A stretch of DNA of 64,000 nt from HGM04593 sp045631205 (GTDB lineage: Bacteria; Bacteroidota; Bacteroidia; Bacteroidales; Bacteroidaceae), in assembly GCA_045631205.1 (NCBI GenBank), contig JAZQUI010000025.1, forward strand, positions 16,390-80,389, given 5' to 3'. The translations under genes were made by a program, and so were the position numbers. The notes under the pieces are model-generated. The model had not been told where the DNA came from and made no database searches. It saw nothing but the letters and a program-made list of their open reading frames with translations. Below are positions 17,300-26,792 of this stretch, piece after piece (positions within the stretch are counted from its first letter, which is position 1; every line of letters begins with the position of its first letter).

Positions 17300-18358
17300 T
17301 TATTTACCTATTTCCTTAAGTGTTTTCTCGGCAATCTTTTCAGGTGGTATGTTCATGCATCTGTAATCGCCGTGCAAGCAAGGCTTGTTCCCGAAAATGG
17401 AGCAAGGGTGGCACTCAATTGGCAGTTCTACGCAGTCTTCTCTGCTTTGTTTCCAACCGAGGAAACCGGCAAGTGGCGATGTGGCACCCCAAATGGATAT
17501 TGCAGGGGTGTTTACAAGTGATGCCATATGCATATTGGCAGAGTCCATACAGAGCATAACGTCGAGATGGCTTATGAGGTGCAACTCTCCGGTGAAGTTT
17601 GTGCGTCCCAGGAAGGAATGTACGTTGGGGTGTTTCTCGCACCAGGCGTTCACTATGGCCTCTTCCTTGGGGCCGTTGCCGAAACAGAATATCTGAATAT
17701 CGGGGTGTGCGGCAAGCGTGTCCACAACTTCGCGCATCTTTTCTGCGGGGTAAATTTTGCCCTTGTGTGCGGCAAAAGGTGCTACACCCACCCATTTGTC
17801 GTTGCCTTTCTCCGGTATTGTGCCCTTGAATTGGGTTAAATCACCCTTGCCGTTGTTGAACAGCGAAGTAAATTCGGGTGTGAAGGGCAATCCCAAACGT
17901 TCAAAAACCTCTTGGTAGCGCACAAATGTGCTTTTGAGTTCCTCTCGCACTTTTTTCTTACTGCGTGTGAGGCGTTTCTTTTCGGTGCGTCCTTTGATGA
18001 TGTTTGCCACCTTTGTACCGCTCAGTACTGCGAAGTAGCTACGCAGAATTTTTGTGCGCAATACATCGTGCAGGTCGGCAAAGGTGTCGGGCTTGTGGGC
18101 ATTTAGTTCCTTGTATAGCTTGTAAAGCCCGGTAAGTCCCTTGTATTTATCGAGATTTACCCCGATGAAATGGAGGTTTTTTGGCTTGTCGATAAAGAAC
18201 TGCCCAAACCTTTCGCGGCTTGCGAAAAGAAACTTGTAGGTGGGGTATGTGCGAGCAAGCGAGTATAGCAATGGTATTGTCATTGCTATATCGCCTACTG
18301 CGGAAAAACGTGTTATAAGAATTGTCCGTTCGTCGGTCTTATTTTTTGCCTGCGCCAT
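17300..18358 (-). CDS. Glycosyltransferase family 9 (heptosyltransferase-like)
   Basis: A 352-residue protein with ILITRFSAVGDIAMTIPLLY at the start, WVGVAPFAAHKGKIYP in the middle and SHLDVMLCMDSANMHMASLVNTPAISIWGATSP near the C-terminus (the D-S-x-x-x-H nucleotide-sugar site of GT9). It probably adds heptose or a related sugar to LPS core. It overlaps the DUF4254 gene by 20 bp. Confidence 0.9.
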   Translation of the reverse strand: MAQAKNKTDERTILITRFSAVGDIAMTIPLLYSLARTYPTYKFLFASRERFGQFFIDKPKNLHFIGVNLDKYKGLTGLYKLYKELNAHKPDTFADLHDVLRTKILRSYFAVLSGTKVANIIKGRTEKKRLTRSKKKVREELKSTFVRYQEVFERLGLPFTPEFTSLFNNGKGDLTQFKGTIPEKGNDKWVGVAPFAAHKGKIYPAEKMREVVDTLAAHPDIQIFCFGNGPKEEAIVNAWCEKHPNVHSFLGRTNFTGELHLISHLDVMLCMDSANMHMASLVNTPAISIWGATSPLAGFLGWKQSREDCVELPIECHPCSIFGNKPCLHGDYRCMNIPPEKIAEKTLKEIGK

Positions 18359-18953
18359 AGAGTACGGGGTTGAGGGCGGGGTCGTTGTACATCTTCATCT
18401 GTCGGTACACCTTCATGTATTTGCGGCCGGCAGCAATGTCGTCGAGCAACTGACCGATAGAGGTTGTCATATCTTTGTATTGCTCTTTGAGTACGTCGAG
18501 TTTTGCCTGGCATTTTGCGAGGTGATCGGCATCAACATCCTTGCGGTTTACCTCTTCCTGCATGTGGTAGATTTTGAGAGAGAGAATTGAGTAGCGGTCA
18601 ACGGCCCAAGCGGGGCTTTCGGTGTTGATTGTTGCATCGGCGGAAGGTGTTACATCTTTGTAAAGGTCGAGGAAGTAACTGTCGATGAGTTCCACGAGGT
18701 CGGTACGATCCTGGTTTGATTTGTCGATGCGGCGTTTCAATGTGAGTGCCTCGACGGGGTCGATGTTCGGGTCGCGGATGATGTCTTCGAAGTGCCACTG
18801 TACGGTGTCTATCCAGCATTTAAGGTAGAGGTAATACTCGATGCTCTTTACGGGATAGGGGTTGTTTATGGGTGTGTCCACATTGTCTGTTTTGTGGTAG
18901 TCTTCGATGGCCTTGTTGAAGATGGGCCAGCTCATCTCGGTGAATTTTTCCAT
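18339..18953 (-). CDS. DUF4254 protein
   Basis: A 204-residue mostly helical protein with SIEYYLYLKCWIDTVQWHFE and the family's DRTDLVELIDSYFL. DUF4254 genes are typically found beside GT9 heptosyltransferases in Bacteroidota, suggesting a part in LPS-core synthesis, but the activity is unknown. It is the first gene of the unit read from the promoter at 19017-19048. Confidence 0.8.
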   Translation of the reverse strand: MEKFTEMSWPIFNKAIEDYHKTDNVDTPINNPYPVKSIEYYLYLKCWIDTVQWHFEDIIRDPNIDPVEALTLKRRIDKSNQDRTDLVELIDSYFLDLYKDVTPSADATINTESPAWAVDRYSILSLKIYHMQEEVNRKDVDADHLAKCQAKLDVLKEQYKDMTTSIGQLLDDIAAGRKYMKVYRQMKMYNDPALNPVLYGAGKK

Positions 18954-19333
18954 AAAATTGATATTTGATGTGAATGTTATAATCCTCGAGTGGGTAGTTT
19001 TTTGTTTATTTTAAGGCAAAACTAACGAAAGTTTGTGATATAGACAATGTTTTGTTTAAAAAGTTTATATCTTTGAGTTGAACTCGAAGATGCACTGCAC
19101 TCGCTTTGAAAAATATTCAAGCAAGCTTGATATTTCTGCTTTCGCTAAGTTTTGCTGTGCTCGTTGTACAAAAAGTTTTTTTGCACTCGCTTGCACAAAC
19201 TTTCGCTCGTTTGTATTTATCTTTGAGGCAATAGTTGTTGTAAATAGTGCCCATGCATTCTTTTATGTTGCTAAAATGAAACTTTTGGTTTGCATTTTGT
19301 TCGGGTATAATGCAATGTATAAATGTATTTGTG
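18954..19333. other. Divergent intergenic region rich in CGCTCG/GCTTGC motifs
   Basis: It separates the DUF4254 gene (minus) from pdxB (plus). Between 19076 and 19225 it carries motif fragments (ACTCGCTT, the palindrome TCAAGCAAGCTTGA, CTCGTTTGTATT) similar to the two repeats at 53.4-53.6 kb. TATCTTTG -10-type sequences face pdxB at 19068-19075 and 19218-19225, but neither has a well-placed TTTG. No gene is supported here. Confidence 0.6.
19017..19048 (-). promoter_or_regulatory. Promoter for the DUF4254-GT9-methyltransferase unit
   Basis: On the minus strand ATTG (19045-19048), 20-bp spacer, TAGTTTTG (19017-19024), about 65 bp before the start codon. It fits the Bacteroidota consensus with one weak base in the upstream element. 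Confidence 0.6.
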
Positions 19334-20377
19334 ATGAAAATTGTTATTGATGAAAAGATACCTTACCTTGCCGACGCACTCTCTGCAATGGGGTGTGAGG
19401 TGGTAGCTCTCCCCGGTGTGGCAATATCGGCCAAGGATGTGAAGGATGCGGATGCATTGTTTGTGCGCACAAGAACGGTGTGCGATGCGGCATTGCTTGC
19501 CGGGTCGTCTGTGCGCTTTATTGGCACGGCAACCATTGGCTACGACCATATAGATGCAGAGTTTTGCGCCGCTGCCGGTATTCGTTGGGTGAGTGCGGCC
19601 GGTTGTAATGCCGGTGCAGTGCTGCAATATGTGCAGGCTGTGGTGTATTCTTGGGCTGCTGAAAATGGTGTTGCTCTTAACGGGCTTACTCTGGGTGTTG
19701 TGGGTGTGGGAGTAATTGGTTCAAAAGTGGCGCAGTGGGCCTCTGCCGAGGGTATGAATCTGTTGTTGAACGACCCTCCTCGCGAGGCTTTGGGCGAAAA
19801 GGGCTTTGTTCCGCTCGAACAAATTGCCAGGGAATGTGATATCATAACCTTTCATCCAACTTTAAGCCGTGAGGGTGATTTTCCAAGTTATCATTTGGCC
19901 GATGAGGCTTTTCTTGCTTCGTTGAAAAAATGCAGGCTTTTTATAAATGCATCTCGTGGTCCGGTGACCGATAACAATGCTTTGTTGCGTGTACTTGAAG
20001 AAAATCCATCGCTTTGTGCGGTGCTTGATGTGTGGGAGTGGGAGCCGGATATCAATCTCTCCTTATTAAACAAGGTGTATATAGGTACGCCACATATTGC
20101 CGGCTATTCGGCTGAGGGTAAAATGAATGCTACCCGCATGGTGCTTTCGGAATTCGGCAATAGTTTTGGTTGTACCGCTTTGTTGCCGCAACTCTCGCTG
20201 CCGCGACCTTTGGAACCGGAAATAATCGCTCCCTCTTTCAGTGCCGCAGTGTTGAAAACTTATGACCCGCATGCCGATTTTCAAGCATTGAAATCCTCGC
20301 CAGCTTCATTCGAGGATTTGAGAAACAACTATGATTTACGGCGCGAAGTGTCGGCTTTTGATATAAAATTGGTCTAA
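19334..20377 (+). CDS. pdxB: 4-phosphoerythronate dehydrogenase
   Basis: The ATG at 19334 (MKIVIDEKIPYL) is chosen over one at 19310 because it matches the usual PdxB start. D-isomer 2-hydroxyacid dehydrogenase fold: NAD-binding LGVVGVGVIGSKVA, then CDIITFHPTLS, INASRGPVTDNNALLR, DVWEWEPDI and GTPHIAGYSAEGK (catalytic His). It oxidises 4-phosphoerythronate in DXP-dependent pyridoxal phosphate synthesis. It stands alone, and a promoter for acpP follows. Confidence 0.9.
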   Translation: MKIVIDEKIPYLADALSAMGCEVVALPGVAISAKDVKDADALFVRTRTVCDAALLAGSSVRFIGTATIGYDHIDAEFCAAAGIRWVSAAGCNAGAVLQYVQAVVYSWAAENGVALNGLTLGVVGVGVIGSKVAQWASAEGMNLLLNDPPREALGEKGFVPLEQIARECDIITFHPTLSREGDFPSYHLADEAFLASLKKCRLFINASRGPVTDNNALLRVLEENPSLCAVLDVWEWEPDINLSLLNKVYIGTPHIAGYSAEGKMNATRMVLSEFGNSFGCTALLPQLSLPRPLEPEIIAPSFSAAVLKTYDPHADFQALKSSPASFEDLRNNYDLRREVSAFDIKLV

Positions 20378-20453
20378 AACGGCTTGGTTTTGGATTATTT
20401 TTGCACAAAAACCGCCAAATGTGCAGTGCTGTGGTAAAAAAAATGCCGCTTTC

Positions 20454-20484
20454 TTTGCCATTAGTGAATTTTATTCTATTTTTG
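20454..20484 (+). promoter_or_regulatory. Promoter of acpP-fabF-rnc
   Basis: TTTG (20454-20457), 19-bp spacer, TATTTTTG (20477-20484), about 38 bp before the acpP start. Strong fit to the Bacteroidota consensus, as expected for a highly expressed acyl carrier protein. Confidence 0.85.
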
Positions 20485-20521
20485 CGAGCAAATAGTTTAT
20501 AACTTTTTAAATATTACAACT

Positions 20522-20764
20522 ATGTCAGAAATTGAAGCAAGAGTAAAAGAGATTATTGTAGAGAAGTTTGGTGTATCAGAGTCAGAGGTTACATCAGAGG
20601 CTAACTTCACAAACGACTTGAGCGCAGACTCACTTGACAGAGTAGAGCTTATCATGGAGATCGAGGACGAGTTTGGTATCTCTATCCCCGAGGAGCAGGC
20701 TGAGAAAATCGCAACAGTAGGTGATGCTGTTAAGTATGTAGAGGAGAAAGTTGCTGAAAAGTAA
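20522..20764 (+). CDS. acpP: Acyl carrier protein
   Basis: An 80-residue acidic helical protein with the phosphopantetheine attachment motif DSLDRVELIM, Ser37. It carries acyl chains in fatty-acid synthesis. It is followed 27 bp later by fabF and then rnc, the common acpP-fabF-rnc order. Confidence 0.97.
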   Translation: MSEIEARVKEIIVEKFGVSESEVTSEANFTNDLSADSLDRVELIMEIEDEFGISIPEEQAEKIATVGDAVKYVEEKVAEK

Positions 20765-20791
20765 TTAACTTTCTCTCCTAACAATTCTATA

Positions 20792-22054
20792 ATGAAACAT
20801 AGAAGAGTTGTAGTAACAGGTCTTGGTGCCGTATCTCCATTAGGTAACAATGTTCCCCAAATTTGGGAAAACGCTGTTAACGGAGTGAGTGGCGCAGGAC
20901 CTATTACTCGTTTTGATACCTATCTGTTTAAAACCCAATTCGCTTGTGAGGTTAAGAATTTCGATGCGTCACAAGTGATGGAACGCCGCGAACTGCGCAA
21001 GGTTGACAACGTAACTATATACGGTGTCGCATCGGCTGTTGAGGCGATTGCAGATAGTGGTTTGGATTTTGAGAAACTCAATTGTAACCGCATAGGTGTT
21101 ATCTATGGCGAGGGTATCGGTGGTATCAGTGCGTTGGAGGATGAGATTCGTGCTTATGCACTCAATCAGGAAAACGGCCCGAGATTTTCACCATTCCTTG
21201 TTACAAAGATGATTGCCGATATGACTGCGGGACTAATCTCTATCAGATATGGTCTTAAAGGTCCTAACTATGTAACCACTTCGGCTTGTGCCTCATCTTC
21301 AAATGCTATTATTGATGCATTTGACCAGATACGCCTTAACAGAGCCGATGTGATTTTGGCCGGTGGTACCGAGGCTCCTATCTGCCCCGTAGGTGTGGGT
21401 GCGTTTGTCGCTATGCACGCCTTGTCAACACGTAACGATTCGCCTGCAACAGCATCGCGTCCTTTCAGTAAGAGTCGTGATGGTTTTGTAATGGCCGAAG
21501 GTGCTGCCTGTCTTGTGCTTGAGGAGTATGAGCATGCAGTTGCGCGTGGCGCAAAAATTTATGCTGAAATCGTGGGTTCAGGCTTGACTGCTGACGCTTA
21601 TCATATCACAGCTCCACATCCCGAAGGTGATGGCGCTATGCGTGTTATGAAGAGTGCAATCGAGGAGGCCGGTCTTACACCTGCCGATGTCGATTACATC
21701 AATGTGCATGGTACATCAACACCTGCCGGTGATGTTGCCGAGGTAAAAGCCATAAAGAGCCTTTTTGGTGAACATGCCTATAAATTGAATATCAGTTCTA
21801 CCAAGTCGATGACCGGTCACCTCCTAGGTGCTGCCGGAGCTTTGGAGGCAATGCTCACTGTTATGGCAATAAAAGACGGTATTGTTCCTCCCACTATAAA
21901 CCACGAGGAGGGCGACGAGGATCCCGAAATCGATTATGCATTGAATTTTACCTTTAACAAGGCTCAAAAACGTGATATTAAAGTTGCCATTTCCAATACA
22001 TTTGGTTTTGGTGGACATAATGCATCAATAGCTTTTAAGAAAATTGAAGGCTAA
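20792..22054 (+). CDS. fabF: 3-oxoacyl-ACP synthase II
   Basis: A 420-residue thiolase-fold condensing enzyme. Active-site Cys166 is in VTTSACASSS, the first His in INVHGTSTPAGD, the second in NISSTKSMTGHLLGAAGALE. It elongates acyl-ACP with malonyl-ACP. It overlaps the rnc start by 11 bp. Confidence 0.97.
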   Translation: MKHRRVVVTGLGAVSPLGNNVPQIWENAVNGVSGAGPITRFDTYLFKTQFACEVKNFDASQVMERRELRKVDNVTIYGVASAVEAIADSGLDFEKLNCNRIGVIYGEGIGGISALEDEIRAYALNQENGPRFSPFLVTKMIADMTAGLISIRYGLKGPNYVTTSACASSSNAIIDAFDQIRLNRADVILAGGTEAPICPVGVGAFVAMHALSTRNDSPATASRPFSKSRDGFVMAEGAACLVLEEYEHAVARGAKIYAEIVGSGLTADAYHITAPHPEGDGAMRVMKSAIEEAGLTPADVDYINVHGTSTPAGDVAEVKAIKSLFGEHAYKLNISSTKSMTGHLLGAAGALEAMLTVMAIKDGIVPPTINHEEGDEDPEIDYALNFTFNKAQKRDIKVAISNTFGFGGHNASIAFKKIEG

Positions 22055-22778
22055 AAGAGTTTTAAAAAAGGTTATAGATAAGATAAGACTTCTATCTCGC
22101 AAGGATAGGGAGTCTTATCTTTTATTGTATTCAATCCTGGGATTTGTGCCGAGTAGCCTGAAACCTTATAAAATGGCTATGACGCATAGTTCGCAGGTTT
22201 CGGGCTCGGGTCGCAAACTCGTTTGTAACGAGCGACTTGAGTTTTTGGGCGACGCAGTACTCAGCTCTGTTACCGCCGATTATTTGTACTCTAATTTCCG
22301 AAAGGAGCGCGAAGGTTTTCTTTCTAAATCGCGTAGTAATCTTGTATGCAGGGAAAGGCTTAACGAACTTGCGTTGGAGATTGGGCTTGACAGGTTTGTG
22401 CATGCCTGTGGTGCCGAAAACCATCACAACAATTATATCTATGGTAATGCTCTTGAAGCTTTGATAGGTGCTATATATATCGATAAGGGATATAAGTATT
22501 GCCGTTCTTTTTTGATCGAAAGGGTTTTTGCCAAGTTGGATAATATGGACACTGTTTTAAGGAGCGATAAGAATTATAAAAGTCGCATAATAGAATGGGC
22601 TCAAAAGACGCATCGTGTCGTGGTGTTCAATACAATTTGCGAGGAACAGCGCAAGGATGGTGTGTTTTTTGTTTCTGAGGTTCTTGTTGATGGCGAGCCT
22701 TGTGGTACCGGTGAAGGTTTTTCTAAGCGTGAAAGCCAGCAGAATGCAGCACGCATTGCCTTGGAGACTATCTCTTAA
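22044..22778 (+). CDS. rnc: Ribonuclease III
   Basis: A 244-residue protein starting at TTG 22044, inside the end of fabF. The signature NERLEFLGDAVL is at 62-73, with the second catalytic acidic patch in GNALEALIGAIYIDKGYKY and a C-terminal double-stranded RNA-binding domain (GEGFSKRESQQNAARIALE). It processes rRNA precursors and structured mRNA. The start is fixed by the operon overlap; no ATG in frame gives the full N-terminus. Confidence 0.95.
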   Translation: MKAKRVLKKVIDKIRLLSRKDRESYLLLYSILGFVPSSLKPYKMAMTHSSQVSGSGRKLVCNERLEFLGDAVLSSVTADYLYSNFRKEREGFLSKSRSNLVCRERLNELALEIGLDRFVHACGAENHHNNYIYGNALEALIGAIYIDKGYKYCRSFLIERVFAKLDNMDTVLRSDKNYKSRIIEWAQKTHRVVVFNTICEEQRKDGVFFVSEVLVDGEPCGTGEGFSKRESQQNAARIALETIS

Positions 22779-22789
22779 TAGCGCGCCGT

Positions 22790-23815
22790 TTACTTTTTGT
22801 ATTTAAGCAACTTCTTTACCGCTTTGTTTGCGGGCTTTTCAATAAATTTATATGATATGTAGCTGGCAACCACGGTTGTGCTTACGGCAATGGTTGTTCC
22901 TGTGATTGCATCCAATTCTTGGCAATGCTTGCCCATTGCATTTACAATAAAAAGGTGTATCAAGTATATGCCGAAGCTTATTTCACCACCTATGATGAAT
23001 ACTTTTTGCGATAAAATAGTCGACAGAAAGCCTTTCTGTAGAGCGAATGTTACAATGATTGCGGCGATTGGCAGCCAGTAATATATATTGTAACGATAAA
23101 TTCTGGGTACATCTTCGGCATAGATGTAAAAGATAGCGAAAAGCGCTAACGTGCCGGCTTCCAGGGCTGTGGCTTTCCACTTGCCACTGTTCCACCCTTT
23201 TATTCTGTTATATATGTGGTAGGTGGCTATGCCTATAATGAAGTCGGGGAAGCGTGTTATGGGGTTTACATACCATATGCCCTTTGCGTATTCTTCCGGG
23301 GTTGTTTGCGCTCCGATGATTATAATCGCAGTGTATATTCCCAATATGGTTATAATATTTCTGCGGCTCTTGGTTATGGTTGCAATAAGGGGGAATGCAA
23401 AGTAGAAAAGTTGCTCGCAGCACAAACTCCACGCAGGGGCGTTAAGTGCAAAAAAGAAGTCGGAACGCGGTATGTATGCATTTGTAAGTGTGGCCGATGT
23501 TACAAGTTTTATCCACGTTGAAAGTTTGTCTATCGGCAGTTCGGAAATGAAAAATGCGATGAAGAGTGTGAGCAGGTGTAGGGGGTATATTCGCGCTATT
23601 CGTGCGATGTAGTAATCTTTCTTGTTGTCGCGTGTACTTACCTTGTCTGTATAATTGTATGCAATAATGAAACCGCTGAGTATGAAGAAGAAACTTACTC
23701 CCACGTATCCCTCTAAAAACAGGTGTTTTGCGAAACACTTGTTCATTATCTCCAGGTGTGAGACTAAAACGAGTAATGCGAAGAACAGTCTTAATGAGGT
23801 AAGCGTGTTTATCAT
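22790..23815 (-). CDS. Acyltransferase family 3 (OafA/NodX-like)
   Basis: A 341-residue integral membrane protein with about 10 helices. It has the family start LTSLRLFFALLVLVSHLE (catalytic His in the first helix region), FFILSGFIIAYNY and ARIARIYPLHLLTL. These enzymes O-acetylate extracellular polysaccharides or other surface glycans. It converges on rnc with only 11 bp between stops and is followed by folB upstream on the same strand 4 bp away. Confidence 0.88.
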   Translation of the reverse strand: MINTLTSLRLFFALLVLVSHLEIMNKCFAKHLFLEGYVGVSFFFILSGFIIAYNYTDKVSTRDNKKDYYIARIARIYPLHLLTLFIAFFISELPIDKLSTWIKLVTSATLTNAYIPRSDFFFALNAPAWSLCCEQLFYFAFPLIATITKSRRNIITILGIYTAIIIIGAQTTPEEYAKGIWYVNPITRFPDFIIGIATYHIYNRIKGWNSGKWKATALEAGTLALFAIFYIYAEDVPRIYRYNIYYWLPIAAIIVTFALQKGFLSTILSQKVFIIGGEISFGIYLIHLFIVNAMGKHCQELDAITGTTIAVSTTVVASYISYKFIEKPANKAVKKLLKYKK

Positions 23816-23819
23816 ATGG

Positions 23820-24188
23820 TTATCTGGCAGCTTTCAGTGTTACACAAGCTTTTAAACCATCGCCACCCATGGGTGGTGTCTCTTTGCAAATGGTTGTTTC
23901 TATGTAATCGATTTGATGGAACTTGTCAAAGATTGTTTCGATTATACGTTTACCTACATTTTCGAGCAAGTTCGATGGAATCTGCATTTCTGCTTTTATT
24001 ATGTCGTATATATCGGCATAACTTACAGTGTCTGTTATATTATCGTTATAGGCGCACTCTTGATTGTTTATCGACATTCTGGTATCTACGATAAACCAGG
24101 CTCCTACACTTCTTTCTTGTTGCATTACTCCGTGATGTGCATATAAGCGTACATCGCGTAACTCTATGGTGTAATTTTCTATATTCAT
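23820..24188 (-). CDS. folB: Dihydroneopterin aldolase
   Basis: The ATG at 24188 (MNIENYTIELRDVRLYAHHGV) is chosen over 24230. It has the ARLYAHHG-type start, a conserved TVSYADIYDIIKAEM and VGKRIIETIFDKF, and the KETPPMGGDGLKACV loop (usually K-P-x-A). It cleaves dihydroneopterin in folate synthesis. It lies downstream of nrdJ, separated by a hairpin. Confidence 0.88.
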   Translation of the reverse strand: MNIENYTIELRDVRLYAHHGVMQQERSVGAWFIVDTRMSINNQECAYNDNITDTVSYADIYDIIKAEMQIPSNLLENVGKRIIETIFDKFHQIDYIETTICKETPPMGGDGLKACVTLKAAR

Positions 24189-24199
24189 TTTTTTGTAAA

Positions 24200-24231
24200 C
24201 GTGGAGCCTGCCTGAATTGGCGGGCTCCACG
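24200..24231 (-). terminator. Hairpin between nrdJ and folB
   Basis: CGTGGAGCC (24200-24208) pairs with GGCTCCACG (24223-24231), with further partial pairing towards the loop. The following strand has only TTTAC then an A run, so it may be a weak terminator or an attenuating stem rather than a strong stop. Confidence 0.5.
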
Positions 24232-24263
24232 GGGAATCTATATAGTGTGTATAATAAAGTTGC

Positions 24264-26792
24264 TTATCCACATTTTGAGTAGCCACAGGTGGGGCAATGG
24301 AGGCAACCCTCTTCGAATATCAACTGGCTCTTGCAGTTGGGGCACTTCTCGGCCGATGTTGAACCGTCGGCGATGTAGCGTTTGAGTGCTCTTTCCACGC
24401 CGTTCTTCCAGGTGTTGATGTTGTCGGAACCGAGTTGTAATGATGATATTAGTTTTATTACCTGTTCAATGGGCATTTTGTAACGCAATACGCCAGAGAT
24501 GAGCTTCGCATAGTTCCAGAACTCGGGGTTGAAACGTTCAGAAAGTCCTTCAATTGTGGTTTTATAACCAATCTTGTTCTCGAACTGGAAATCGTAACGC
24601 TTGCTTCCATCTTCGTTTATGTGCTTTATGATAATGCCGTGAGTTACGTTCTTGGGCAAAGGTATGCCATCTTCGTCGTCCTGCTGTCCGGTGAAGATTT
24701 CATAGGGCTCGCCGTGCAGGAGGCCGATAAATGCCACCCATTTCTCTTTGTTGTTCTGGAAACGTACCACATCGGCTTCAAGGATGGTGGGGCGTACCTC
24801 GGTGATTGTAGGTTTGAGTTCGTCGGTTTTCACCTCTTTTTTACTGTCGGTAGAAACAAGAACGCCTGCGCGTGAACCGTCGCGATACACTGTACATCCC
24901 TTGCAACCGCACTTCCATGCAGTGATGTATAGCTCGTTTACGAGCTTTTCGTCAACGCTGTTGGGGAGGTTGATGGTTACGCTGATTGAGTGGTCCACCC
25001 ACTTCTGTATACGTCCTTGCATCTCCACTTTTGCCACCCAGTCAATGTCGTTTGATGTTGCCTTTGCGTAAGGCGAACGGGCTACAATGCTGTCTATTTC
25101 CACTTGTGAGTAACGTTTGGTGGTATCTATGCCACTCTTTTTCATCCACTCTACAAATTTGTGGTGATAAACGATGTATTCTTCAAATGTATCGCCGTTC
25201 TCGTCGGTAAAGTCCACGTGTACCTCGGGGTCGTTGGGGTTTACTTTGCGGCGGCGTTTGTACACAGGCATAAATACAGGCTCAATACCCGATGTCGTCT
25301 GTGTCATAATACTTACAGTGCCGGTGGGGGCAATAGTGAGGCAGGCGATGTTGCGACGGCCATATTTCTTCATATCCTCGTAGAGCCCGGGGTCGGCTTC
25401 GCGCAAACGGTTTATGAAGGGGTTGTTTGCCTCGCGTTTGTAATCGAACACCTCGAATGCTCCGCGCTCTTTTGCCATATCCACCGATGAACGGTAAGCT
25501 GCGAGTGCGACAAGTTTGTGTACCTCTACCGAGAAATCTATAGCCTCGGGGCTTCCGTAGCGCAGGCCCATTGCTGCCAGCATATCACCTTCTGCAGTAA
25601 TGCCTACACCAGTGCGGCGGCCCATACTGCTCTTGCGATAGATTTTCTCCCAAAGTTTTCTCTCGGCCTCTTTAACCTCTTCTGCTTCGGGGTCGCTTTC
25701 GATTTTTTCCTGTATCGCTTTGATTTTCTCAAGCTCGAGGTCGATAATATCGTCCATCATTCTAATGGCTTTTTGAGTGTGCTCGCGCAAGAGGTCAAAG
25801 TTGAAACGTGCTTCGGGTGTGAAGGGGTTCTCTACGTAAGAGTAGAGGTTAATTGCTATGAGGCGGCAAGAGTCGTAGGGACAAAGTGGAATTTCACCGC
25901 AAGGATTTGTCGATACAGTCTTGAAACCGAGGTCTGCATAGCAGTCGGGAATTGATTCGCGTTCAATGGTATCCCAGAAAAGAACTCCGGGTTCTGCCGA
26001 TTTCCACGCGTTGTGAATTATTTTTTTCCATATTTCGCCGGCATTAACCTCTTTGGTATAGATGGGTGTGTCGGAGTCTATGGGGTATTTTTGTATATAA
26101 GGCTTGTTTTCGGTAACAGCGTTCATGAACTCATCATCGATTTTTACCGATACGTTTGCGCCGGTAACCTTGCCTTCGGTCATTTTAGCATCAATGAAAG
26201 CCTCAGCGTCGGGATGTTTTATGGAAACGCTCAACATCAAGGCTCCTCTGCGGCCGTCCTGCGCAACCTCGCGTGTTGAGTTGGAGTAACGCTCCATGAA
26301 TGGTACAAGGCCTGTTGATGTGAGTGCCGAGTTCTTGACGGGTGAACCTTTGGGGCGTATGTGCGAAAGGTCGTGTCCTACACCGCCACGACGTTTCATC
26401 AACTGCACCTGCTCTTCGTCAATACGTATGATGCCACCATATGAATCGGCTTTGCCATCAATGCCAATTACAAAGCAGTTTGACAATGATGCGATTTGAA
26501 AGTCATTGCCGATACCTGTCATTGGGCTGCCCGAGGGCACGATGTACTTGAAGTGGTCGAGAAGGTTGTAAACATCTTGCGCCGACATGGGGTTGGTGTA
26601 TTTCTCCTCAATACGGGCAATCTCATTGGCAATGCGCCAATGCATGTCTTCGGGCGATTTTTCATAGATAGTGCCGAAAGAGTCTTTTACGGCATATTTG
26701 TTTACCCAAACTCTTGCAGCGAGTTCGTCGCCGTTGAAATAATCGAGTGATGCTTTGAATGCTTCCTCGTAGGTGTAGGTTTGTTTTTCCAC
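24264..26792 (-). CDS. nrdJ: Adenosylcobalamin-dependent (class II) ribonucleotide reductase
   Basis: An 842-residue NrdJ-type protein. It has SGSPMTGIGNDFQIASLSNC (first active-site Cys), GGVGHDLSHIRPKGSPV, TNPCGEIPLCPYDSC (radical Cys loop), ACLTIAPTGTVSIM and WKCGCKGCTVYRDGSRAGVL. The C-terminus is a zinc-ribbon-like CPNC...CPTCGYSKCG used for re-reduction. It makes deoxynucleotides without needing oxygen. No cobalamin riboswitch is visible upstream; the promoter is plain consensus. Confidence 0.95.
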   Translation of the reverse strand: MEKQTYTYEEAFKASLDYFNGDELAARVWVNKYAVKDSFGTIYEKSPEDMHWRIANEIARIEEKYTNPMSAQDVYNLLDHFKYIVPSGSPMTGIGNDFQIASLSNCFVIGIDGKADSYGGIIRIDEEQVQLMKRRGGVGHDLSHIRPKGSPVKNSALTSTGLVPFMERYSNSTREVAQDGRRGALMLSVSIKHPDAEAFIDAKMTEGKVTGANVSVKIDDEFMNAVTENKPYIQKYPIDSDTPIYTKEVNAGEIWKKIIHNAWKSAEPGVLFWDTIERESIPDCYADLGFKTVSTNPCGEIPLCPYDSCRLIAINLYSYVENPFTPEARFNFDLLREHTQKAIRMMDDIIDLELEKIKAIQEKIESDPEAEEVKEAERKLWEKIYRKSSMGRRTGVGITAEGDMLAAMGLRYGSPEAIDFSVEVHKLVALAAYRSSVDMAKERGAFEVFDYKREANNPFINRLREADPGLYEDMKKYGRRNIACLTIAPTGTVSIMTQTTSGIEPVFMPVYKRRRKVNPNDPEVHVDFTDENGDTFEEYIVYHHKFVEWMKKSGIDTTKRYSQVEIDSIVARSPYAKATSNDIDWVAKVEMQGRIQKWVDHSISVTINLPNSVDEKLVNELYITAWKCGCKGCTVYRDGSRAGVLVSTDSKKEVKTDELKPTITEVRPTILEADVVRFQNNKEKWVAFIGLLHGEPYEIFTGQQDDEDGIPLPKNVTHGIIIKHINEDGSKRYDFQFENKIGYKTTIEGLSERFNPEFWNYAKLISGVLRYKMPIEQVIKLISSLQLGSDNINTWKNGVERALKRYIADGSTSAEKCPNCKSQLIFEEGCLHCPTCGYSKCG

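Noticed and set aside
19078..19350. Open frame before pdxB
   Set aside because: It runs through the repetitive intergenic sequence and overlaps the real pdxB start; no family likeness.
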